Origin: Hybos culiciformis
Taxonomy: Eukaryota; Arthropoda; Insecta; Diptera; Hybotidae
DNA: 64,000 nt
Assembly (NCBI GenBank): GCA_964007475.1
Contig: OZ023273.1
Location: forward strand, 40,921,525 to 40,985,524
Direction of reading: 5' to 3'
Shown here: positions 47,426 through 56,545 of the stretch, one piece after another
How positions within the stretch are numbered: the first letter of the stretch is position 1
Layout of the letters: the number at the start of each line of letters is the position of its first letter
Made by a program: the position numbers and the translations under genes
The notes under the pieces: generated by a model
The model's database searches: none
Told to the model about the DNA's origin: nothing
What the model saw: the letters and a program-made list of their open reading frames with translations, nothing else

Positions 47426-50212
47426 TTTTGCAATTTGTCTCACAAGGAATTAAGTGTTTGTGCTGTTTTTTTTTTAATTCACTTAATTGCCTAAATTTTT
47501 CTTTTTTACATTTATCATTATGAATATTATGATATTTATGTTACAAAAAAAATAGAGTCAAATCGTGAATATAAATTAGGTATAGGCGAAGAGAACTTTT
47601 TGACACCACCTCTTGCTAGCAATATTAAATGTTCAATATTTTCAACATTTGAACCGAAAGCAATTTCTAATTATTGGAAACTATAAGATAATTTCGCACC
47701 AATTTTTTGAAAGAATTAACTTTTTTTTCAAATTCTTTAAGCTTTATTGTTAATTTGGCAAAAACCTGTTCTTATTCTTCTATGAAACTTATTTCACAAA
47801 AAATAAATACAAAAATTTTTTTATAATTTTATGAATTTTCCTTTTTTTTCTGAAGAATTAAGATTTAAAATTTTTTATAAATATTATTTTCTAATTTTTT
47901 TTATGAAATTATTATAGGATTAAAAAGCTATAAATCATAGGTCTTAAAATTCACCCTCGTTGGTTTTTTTGTTTTTTTTTTATACGTATATATTAATTTG
48001 TAGCAATTAAATTAATAATCAAATATAATATCATTGTTCTTTTTTTTAATTAATTCGAATAAAAAGTACTCGAGATTCCTCGTGATGGTCGCGTGCTTAA
48101 AATAATTAAAATCAAAGCATTAAGATTTCTAATAAATACGAAATATATATGTATATTATAATATAGGAAAAATTATGTTTTATTTTGAGATATGATGGCA
48201 AAAAAAAACTTTTCTTTTTTCATGAAAGCATATATATTTATAGTTATAATATACAAAAATGTTATGCCAAAAAGATTTATTCAACAATAGAAGAGGAAGA
48301 AAAAAAAATATTTACAAAAATAAGAAAAAAACTTTAACAATTTTAAAACCATCATCTCACTTAACTAACAAATGATTAATGAGTGTTGTTTTTTTTTTTT
48401 TTTTCAAATTCCAGACTGACTCTGATACACTGCAGAGAAAAGAGTAAAAAAAAAAGTTTCAACATAAAATATATGTGAAAAAAAAATGTATATATACAAA
48501 AATTGCCTAAAGCTAAAGACTTTTAAAAATGTTAAACGAAGGGTAAAAAAGATCTCACTACAACATAATATCAACACTGGTAGATTTTATTAGTTTATTT
48601 AGAACAAAAAAGTAAAAATACCAAAGAACAAAGTTTTTATTTCTAAAAAAAAAAAACTTTTGTATTCAAACTTTTTTATAAGATATAAATATTCAAAATT
48701 TCAACTGAGTGTATTGTATTGCGATCATAATGTGATTGGGGCTCGACCATGATGAAAATTTTATTTTGAATTTATTTTTATTATAAAAAAAAAACTTTAA
48801 TCACGTATGTTTGATGTCAATTGGGTCTGCCCACTTATATGAATGGATGAACTAGCCAAACAAACTATATTTAAAAATTATTTTCCATACACTTTACAAT
48901 TTTTACATACCAGTAATAAATAGAAAATAATATAATATTTTGAACTCATAAATATGGTTAATTTCAAATTATCAATTTTCACACAAAAATAAACAGAAAA
49001 TAGGGCAAACTTAAAGACAACGTTTAGTTTTTTTTTTAGCAAATACCGAAAACTTAAAAATTATTTTGAAAGTCAAATAGTCTTTTCCAATATATAACTA
49101 CATACAAAAATATACACACTAATCATATACAAAAACATAATGCAAACATTTTATGTTATTTAAAACTAAGAGCCACTTGCATGTACATATAACATAAGAA
49201 GTAGTTATATTGATATTGAACTTGCGAATGAAATGTTAAAATATTTTCAAAAAATAAAAAAAAAAAAATGTCATCAAATTAGGAATTATGTTTATATTAA
49301 TAATATTTTTAAGCCATAAAATATTGTTATTTAAAATTATATTCATTGCACTCCGTATAATATACCCTTAATTCAATGCTATATTTTACCCCTTTTCGTA
49401 AAATCAAAAACAACAAAAAAAAAAATAACAAAATTCTGATTTAAGACTAATATTGTTTTATAAATTTTATAAAGCTATGTATACAATATACATATATATA
49501 TATATAATAAATGTATTTTATATTTACCTACCAGCTAGAACTATTTTGCGTATCAAATAAATAATAATACAAAAATTTGTATCTTATTTCTCTAGGGAAA
49601 AATATTTGTTTAAAAATATTATGGAAAAATAAACAATCAAAATTTTTCACTATACGTGCACATTACATTTTTTAGGGAAACGGAAGTTTTAGAAAATTAC
49701 GGATGTTTTATATTTTTTGGGCTTTGAATTTTTGAAAAGTTTTACATAATTTTTAATAATTTTCTTTGAAAATCTATGTTATAGAAGGCAGCCAATTTGA
49801 TATTTTTAATATTCTTTGTTAAACATAAACTTTTGGTATGAATAAGTAAATAAAAAAAAAAACTTTAAATTTATTGAAATTTATTGAAATTACGTATAGT
49901 GAATTTTCTTACGTGCGCATAATTACGTGAAATTTTCAAAGATACAGGTATTTTTTATATTATATATATTGTACGTTGAAATCGCATTTAATTGATTTTG
50001 AGTTTGATATTTTATTTCAAAGATAAAAAATTAATTAAATACTTTTAGAGTCGAACAATTCAATGAATTATGAAATTGTATCACAAAAAAGTTAGAATCC
50101 CAATATTTTCTTCCTTTACTGAAATTTTCGTTGTGTTTTTTGTTGAACTTTAACTTACTAATTTTGCGAGTTTCGCTGACCAAAATTAATAGAAAATACA
50201 AACTGGGAACTA
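47426..50212. other. AT-rich non-coding sequence, probably 3' flank of the minus-strand gene
   Basis: No gene seen. If the terminal exon at 50213-50241 is real, the 3' untranslated region and polyadenylation site should lie somewhere at or below 50212. AATAAA-like words are too frequent in this composition to choose one. Confidence 0.45.
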
Positions 50213-50241
50213 TTATAAGTCCTCGGCACTGCCATCGCTCA
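50213..50241 (-). CDS. Probable terminal coding exon, minus strand
   Basis: On the minus strand CTATTTTTTAG (a T-rich acceptor) is followed by 2 nt and then eight codons reading SDGSAEDL and a TAA stop at 50213-50215. The codons (AGC GAT GGC AGT GCC GAG GAC) are strikingly GC-rich for this genome and encode an acidic C-terminus of ordinary protein type. The exon needs one base from the previous exon. The exon at 55584-55746 supplies exactly one, giving a valine codon at the junction. Splicing the two is inference. A separate minus frame through the same bases (to about 50043) is longer but has AT-driven composition. Confidence 0.45.
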
Positions 50242-51179
50242 CTAAAAAATAGATGATCTTACCACAGTGCCAAATAATATGATATTAATTCAAGAAAAAT
50301 CTAGAAAATTTATAGAAAGCATCAACTCAAAATTTATTAATTAGATGTTGTAGCAATCACTTAAAAAGTCTTACAATGTGCATATCAATCTCTGGAACTT
50401 CGTAAGAGTTCGATCATATTCATAAAAACTTTTCTTTAACGTTTTTATATTCTTCTGAAATATTTGGTGTAGAATAAAAGTTCTAAAAGTCGTCATGTTA
50501 TCCTAGATTATTATATGTAAATTTTTTTTTAAATAAAAATAAGTATTTAACCACAAATAAATAAGTTCACAACTCTTTTACCATCGCGTAGCGGACTTTG
50601 TATAAAATTAAAGTCCATAAGGTCCATAAAAAGTTCAATTTTTTTGAATTTAACTTCATTTCTTTCATTTTTAACAACTTTAGTCGACAACATTTACAGA
50701 AAATTGGTTGAAGCTACACGAATAATATCATATTAAAAAAACAAAAATTTTAGAATATATTTTATAACTTATAACATATTTATAATTATAACTTCATGTT
50801 TAAATGTTTTTTATTGTTGAAGTATTCATTATGTGAGCATTAAAGAATATTACCGAAGATAGATTGAAAATTTATGGTATAAAAATACATACAGCAAACG
50901 AAGGAGCCTAGATTTCTGTTTTTTTTTTTAAGTTTATAAATTTACATTTAAGACCAGAAAATTTTAATCATGAAAAAATAAATAAAGAAAATATTTGCAT
51001 AACATAAGACTTCATCTGAAGGTGTTTAATTAATTGAAAATTGATTAGAATTTTTCATATACTTTGTATATATACCTTAACAACGAAACGAACTATTCCT
51101 GATAAAAATAATTGCGATAAAAACGGTGGTATGACTGAAATTTTCTAATAAAAGAACTTAAAATGAAAAAAATTTAGAA
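50242..51179. other. AT-rich non-coding sequence, possible last intron
   Basis: No feature recognised apart from a GC-richer spot near 50580-50605. Confidence 0.5.
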
Positions 51180-51416
51180 CGAAAAAATTTGCCCATGAGC
51201 ATTTGTAACGAAAAAACTTGTAAACGCGTGCAATTTCATTACAAGTACTCGATGGGCAAATTTTTCCTTACAAATTACAAGTTTTTTGGATTCGGAATAT
51301 GTACACGGTCCAAAATTTCAGTTTTTTTTTTAAACTTAATTCATAAAAACATGGTTTAAAAGAATATTTTAAACAAAAAATTCAGTATTTAAAACTTGCT
51401 AAAGTTTAATTCAAAT

Positions 51417-51820
51417 TTCTATACTTTTTTAGTTAAAAACTAAACTATTTTAGTTTACATTTTGATTTAAAACATCAAAGTTTATATTTTAAAACTTTAA
51501 AGTTTTAAATTAAAATTTAGCTCCGGTTTCTAAACATTTTTAGTTTAAAACTTAACTATTTTAGTTTACATTTTGATCTAAAACATCAAAGTTTATATTT
51601 TAAAACTTTAAAGTTTTAAATTAAAATTTAGCTCCGGTTTCTAAACATTTTTAGTTTAAAACTTAACTATTTTAGTTTACATTTTGATCTAAAACATCAA
51701 AGTTTATAGTTTAAAACTTTAAAGTTTTAAATTAAAATTTAGCTCCGGTTTCTAAACATTTTTAGTTTAAAACTTAACTATTTTAGTTTACATGTTTAAT
51801 TTAAAACCCTAAAGTTTACA
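51417..51820. repeat. 111-bp tandem repeat, about 3.6 copies
   Basis: CTCCGGTTTCTAAACATTTT recurs at 51521, 51632 and 51743 with the intervening sequence nearly unchanged; a diverged first copy begins near 51417. Each unit holds several TTTAAA-centred words. It lies wholly inside the TA-flanked element. Confidence 0.93.
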
Positions 51821-51965
51821 TTTTTCTTTTGTATTTTTGTATAACGATGTAAGGTTTTACTATTCTTGCATTTTTTGTATGACGATGTAAGGTTTTTACT
51901 TGTCAATAACTTTCACAGGTACACATAATTTATATTTTCTATTTTGTATACGTTTATAATTTTAA

Positions 51966-52037
51966 TACTGTAGCCGAGAGGTAGAGTGGTAGAATGAAAT
52001 GCTAAAGAACGAGGTTCGAATCCCGAAGAAAGGGTTA
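51966..52037 (+). pseudogene. tRNA-like core sequence, plus strand
   Basis: The A box TAGCCGAGAGGTAGAG and the perfect B box GGTTCGAATCC are followed by CGAAGAAAGGGTTAAGA. The variable part (GAAATGCTAAAGAAC) aligns with the minus-strand core at 30.4 kb (GCAATGCAAAAGAAC), though the GCA anticodon is not preserved. The 5' flank has the same AATTTATATTTTCTATTTT stretch as the other two cores. There is no inverted partner here. Confidence 0.74.
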
Positions 52038-52125
52038 AGAGAAAAAAAAAAGAAAATAAAAGAAAAAAAAAAGAAGAAAAAAGAAAAAAAAAGAAAAAAA
52101 AAGAAAAAAAAAGAAAAAAAAAATT
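52038..52125. repeat. Purine-only low-complexity run
   Basis: Units of one G (or AAG) separated by 8-10 A, for example AAAAAAAAAG repeated. It directly follows the tRNA-like core. Confidence 0.85.
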
Positions 52126-52436
52126 AAATAAATTTTTTAATTTTTTAATCTTCAGTTTAAAATTTAAACTATTTCGTTTAACACATTATGTTAAACATCT
52201 TCAGTTTAAAATTTATTCTTTTTTGTTTAAATTATTTATTATAGACTAAAAAGTTTAAAACTTAAACTTATATTGGTGTGGAACTATATAGAAACTTTTA
52301 AGTTTAAAAAAAAAACTGAAATTTTGGACCGTGTATTTGCTAATTACAAATTTTTGCGCATTACAAAATATAAATGCATTCCTTTTTTTTTCAATAGAAA
52401 TGTTCGCATTACAAATTTTTGTTTTACAAATTTCAG

Positions 52437-55400
52437 ACGGGAACAGATAAAAATATATAAAAAATAATTGAAATAATAACTTCTTAAAAATATCGGTTTT
52501 CATAACAAATTGCTTAATGATATAGGTTTTGAACGTTAATAGAACAAACATTTTCTTTCTTATTATTATTGTTGTTATTATTATTTTTATTATTATTATT
52601 ACGATACTAACTACTGAAAACATAGTCATTAATAGTTTTACCTTTTGTATAATTTGTTTTTTTTTTTTGTACATAAAAGCAAGTGAAAATAAATATAATT
52701 ATATTAAATTTACCAAAAACAAATTAATTTCACACAATTGTATTCGATGTTCATTAAAAAAAAATTAATTATTTTTAAAGAAATATTATTGTCACTTAAA
52801 AATTGATTAAATACATACTTATATTGTATAAAATGTATATTTCAAAATAAAAAAAAAGACAAATTTAGAAAATCTAGTACGCAGTTCGACAATATTTCAA
52901 TTTATTGAATTTAAGTATGAAGCGCTCATAAGTTTTCAAATATACTTAAATCAAAATTAAATTCAAAATTTGAATAACTAGAAATCTAGAATTCTAGATA
53001 GATCATTAAAACCATTTACTTAAGTTACTTTACTGAATGTTAGGCAGCGTTTAATATTCTTAAAACTATTTTATAACTCATCACTCACATTAGTTTTGTG
53101 AAATAAAATAAATAAGATTTAACCTGTAATTATTTTTTATACAACTTTATCTCTGTCAAATCGTCTTGGAATGAATAGAACTTTCGGTATAACAACACCG
53201 GCTTGAACAAAATATTAAGTATAATTGAATCTAAAACTTTAGTACACAGATTATAATTGTGTAAAAATAAAAAAATTTACAATATATAAAATTTTTTATA
53301 TTTAAAGTTTTACATATTGGACCGCGCAATAGAGATGATTCTTTTATTTTTTTTTGAAAATTCTCACAAAAATTTATCAAATAAAAATTCTTGTTCCTTC
53401 TTTAAGAAATAATGCGATCATATGAAAAGGACATTAAAAAGAATAAAAGAAAAAAAAAATATAATTTTTTCATTAACCCCAACTCACACTTTAATTCATT
53501 CACGTAATTAAATACTTTTGATAAAAAAAAAAAAGTGGAATGAATTTATGTTTTTTTTTTTCTTTTCAACATAGTGAATAAAGGGTCTTTTATGTGTGTA
53601 ATTTGTACTCACGTTCGTAATTTTTAAAATATTACCTTTTATTTCATTAACATAAACTCAATTTGTTGTACACTTTTTGTACTGAGGGTTACATATTTTT
53701 CCGTTATTCCTAAATGTGTAAATGAGATAAGAGCATAATTGAGGGGTGATGTTGTATATATAATAAACAACACATAGGTATATATATTTTTCTATGACTA
53801 TTATTATTACTATTATTATTATATTTTTCTTTTCCTATATTTTCTTCACATAATTTTTAATTTTTTTTTATAATATTACGTTCTTCTGGTTCTTAAAATT
53901 GAGGAAGTATTATGTACATAAATATTTGTTATTTATGCGAGTTTTAATTAAGAAGTACCTACTAATTACGTTAAGTATTTGAGTGAGGTACAATTTTATA
54001 TGATCCAGGATCTTAAAATATTCGTATTCTATTTTGATGGCTTCAAAAAATTTATTCCTAGTACAACAACTGCATTTCGAAGAACATTTTATTTATTTTC
54101 ATATATTATATATATATTTATTTATTGTCTTTAAGTTATTAAGTTAGATTTTATAACTTAGGATCGAATATTTTTACAAATTTTATAGCTTTAAAAAAGT
54201 TTTCTGTAATTAGCGTTTATATTGATTTTATTAAATATATTTAGATTAATTTTGTTTTTAATAAAAAAAATTTATAAAAAGTTTAAAAAGTACTTTTTGA
54301 CAATTTGTTTTTATCACTTACTGCCTTTAAAGAAGAACATTTAAAAATTCGTTTGGCGAATCAATCAGAAAAAAAATTGTGATACCAAACAGTCATGGTA
54401 AGTATGTTTATTTGACGTAAAAGGATTTACCTGCCTACTATTTTGTTGAAACCTAATAACTTTTCATTCAATAGAAAACATATACCTACTTACATATTTT
54501 TTTTTCTATGATATGTACACAAATTAAAGTATACATAAGTAGAAAATTAGCATAATTATTCAGTTAAAAGTCCAGGAGTCAGACCATAGGTATTCACCGT
54601 AAATAATTGTGGAAAAAATATTTTTATTTTTTTTCTCAAACTGCTAATAAACTTAAATTAAAAGTTATATAGTCATGTCATATTGTTGTAACTCTTTTTG
54701 ATAAAAATTAAAAATTATGTTTTTTTTTTCTTTAAAAAAAAAATTCCTACTATAATTTTTCACGCACCAATAATGAAAGTAATTCTAGAAAGTGTTAAAT
54801 TTTCTTGTAGTTTACAACAAAACAAAATACACTAACGAGAATTTATATACATACTCGTATATAAAAACAAGAATTACTATTTTTGAAAAATTAAAAAAAT
54901 GATTTTTTTCTGCACACCTTTTTAAGGTTGATTGAAAACAAAAGAACAAATTATTAATGACAGAAAGCAAAAAAATCATCAGCTTTTCAGTTAATTTGAT
55001 ACAAAAAAAAATTTTTTTCTTCCTTTATTTTATTTGAGTTAGGGATGATTAGGTACGTCAAACAGCAAACAAGCTGTATAATAAAAATTATTGTTAGAAA
55101 AATTTAATTCCAACTAGAATTAAGGATTATAAGTTCTCATTCATATTAACCTCATAGAGTTATACGATTATAAAAATCATAAAATTAATTTAATACTATT
55201 TTATCAGATTGACTGTCACGGGACGTTTCAAAAACTTCTTTTATCCATATCTTTTCAATTATGATCCCTAATTCGTATTTAATTTTGAAATGTCTAGGGA
55301 ACCACTATACATTTGTGGTCAACGAAAAATTAATAGCTAAGCTGTAAAAAACAAAAACTGGGTGTTGATGATTAGACTTTAACTTTTAATGTTAATTTAA

Positions 55401-55583
55401 TTGATAAGATTATGTTAAAATTTTCTTCTCATTTTGTGAATGATTTTACATTTTATAAAGATTTCATTCTGTTGCTGAAGAAACAAATAATTTTGCATAC
55501 CTACAATTTAATTCAATTAAATTTACCACTTGTACTGGTACTCAAAAAAAATCCTTTCGCGAAATAATTGACCATATATGTAC
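52437..55583. other. AT-rich non-coding sequence, possible last intron
   Basis: No gene supported. It contains a TTA/TTG microsatellite at about 52558-52602. Short GC-richer islands at 53155-53210 and 55205-55325 can be read as 25-35 codon open stretches on the minus strand, but splice support is poor and the phases do not fit the neighbouring exon. Confidence 0.5.
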
Positions 55584-55746
55584 CTAGATATATCGTCAAA
55601 CAAACGTTTCCATCATCAGGTTCGTATTGGTTTCTTGGCGGAAAAGTATATTCAAACTTTGTGAAGTCGTAATTGTTTGATTCTCCCAAATGTAAATTCC
55701 TTCTCATTTGTGTCCTGGTTAACATAGTGAGATAATAGTTTTCATC
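55584..55746 (-). CDS. Coding exon of an unidentified minus-strand gene, 163 nt
   Basis: On the minus strand an intron-like AT tract ends TTATTTTAG, the in-frame TAG lying exactly at the acceptor, and the exon then reads 54 codons plus one base: DENYYLTMLTRTQMRRN, then LHLGESNNYDFTKFEYTFPP and RNQYEPDDGNVCLTIYL. The donor is CTAG followed by GTACAT. The mix of D, E, R, T, P and Q and the higher GC content differ sharply from chance frames nearby. It is probably internal, phase 0 at its start and phase 1 at its end. The frame also runs on to a stop at 55513, so use as a terminal exon is possible, but the added tail is AT-driven. The next exon may be 50213-50241. I recognise no domain. Confidence 0.68.
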
Positions 55747-56131
55747 CTAAAATAATTATGTAAAAATTTTAGTTAATAGCTAATAACTACTTTTTAAAAA
55801 ATTATACAAAAACCGAAATACAATTCATTACTAAGTAATATTAAAATAATTTACTTATTCAAAATTTATAATGACAACAACTCATTATAAATTTTCATTA
55901 AATCTCAGATTTAGCGCGCATCTGCTGTATAATTCCTTTTTCGTATAACCATACTTAATTTTCCCATCAAATCAACACGTTTATAAATAATTTGATGAAA
56001 TTCATTAATAAAAAAGAAATTCAGGGAAAAAAAAATTTAAACAATGATTTTTTTTTTTTTATAATATTTGGTCAACCGTAAAATATTGCAATAAATCATT
56101 GACTTTTTTACAATAACAATTAAAAGGGTGA
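55747..56131. other. AT-rich sequence upstream of the exon
   Basis: Mostly AT-rich. A small island at 55905-55965 is open on the minus strand (KYGYTKKELYSRCALNLR) and looks protein-like, but I found no good splice sites, so it is not called as an exon. Confidence 0.45.
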
Positions 56132-56375
56132 AAAAAAAAACACACGAAGCAGTCATAGGAACTGCCGAAAGAAGTTTATACTTAAAGCTTTAAACTATGA
56201 AATAACAATGACTACAAATAATGGACTGCTTTTGGACTGCTGGACTGATTTTTATTTTAATTTACATTTTGTACTGAGCAGCCCATCATTTATAGCCACT
56301 GTTATTTCATAGTTTAAAGCTTTAAGTATAAACTTCTTTCGGCAGTTCCTATGACTGCTTCGTGTGTTTTTTTTT
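56132..56375. mobile_element. Fold-back inverted-repeat element, copy 2
   Basis: Same element as 5389-5642: arms beginning CACACGAAGCAGTCATAGG, near-perfect reverse complements of each other over about 85 bp, around the same GGACTGCTTTTGGACTG centre. Where it differs from copy 1 (for example GAACTGCCGAAAGAAG against GAACTGCCTACAGAAG) both arms carry the change. The right arm abuts the ~100 bp module at 56376. Confidence 0.93.
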
Positions 56376-56545
56376 ATATTTTGAGCCAGGACGACTCTAA
56401 AAGTAGCTAACTACCCAAAACTTTTGGGCAGGTAATCTTTATTTCACCGGCGCTACCTATTTAAAAAACATTTTTTTTTGCATATTTTAAGCAGGGAAGA
56501 CCCTAACCATAGCTCCCTCTCCAAAATTTTTGGTCAGGTAATTCC
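56376..56545. repeat. ~105-bp module repeats, left of the minisatellite
   Basis: Two tandem copies, one full (56376-56481) and one cut short by the minisatellite. The module runs from ATATTTTGAGCC through GTAGCT, CCAAAATTTTTGGTCAGG, TAATCTTTATTTCACCGG and GCTACCTATTT. The same module, in inverted orientation, ends each 1.6 kb satellite unit (about 1499-1602), and two to three more copies follow the minisatellite. Confidence 0.88.

Larger units (their letters stand above)
51302..52335. mobile_element. TA-flanked inverted-repeat element with TTTAAA words and tRNA-like core
   Basis: The terminal inverted repeats are the cleanest in the window: TACACGGTCCAAAATTTCAG and the T-run beyond it at 51302 match the reverse complement ending at 52335 over about 30 bp (differing only in T-run length), then continue AAACTTAA. 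TA at each end is consistent with a TA target duplication. The left shoulder carries AGTTTAAAACTT words organised in a 111-bp tandem repeat; the right shoulder has CAGTTTAAAATTTAAAC words. The centre holds one tRNA-like core (51966-52037) followed by a purine-rich run. No transposase. Confidence 0.92.
51180..52436. mobile_element. Outer word-repeat shell enclosing the TA-flanked element
   Basis: On both sides of the inner element at 51302-52335 the sequence repeats TTACAA/TTGTAA words: left 51180-51295 (ATTTGTAACG, CTTGTAAACG, CATTACAAGT, CTTACAAATTACAAG), right 52337-52436 (AATTACAAATTTTTGCG, GCATTACAAAAT, GCATTACAAATTTTTG, TTTTACAAATTTC). On the left, AAAATTTGCCCATGAGCA forms an inverted repeat with TACTCGATGGGCAAATTTTT. 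The outer ends are not clear. The simplest reading is an older element of the same style into which the inner one inserted at a TA. Confidence 0.45.

Noticed and set aside
52255..52674. 139-residue minus-strand open frame
   Set aside because: It crosses the boundary of the TA-flanked element and consists of K, I, F, N and Y tracts from A/T runs and a TTA microsatellite.
53155..53210. GC-richer island as an exon
   Set aside because: More than one frame is open, no convincing splice pair, and phases do not fit the nearby exon.
55205..55325. Alternative terminal exon after 55584
   Set aside because: The frame that looks protein-like needs a phase-2 donor, whereas the upstream exon ends in phase 1; in phase it stops after a few codons.
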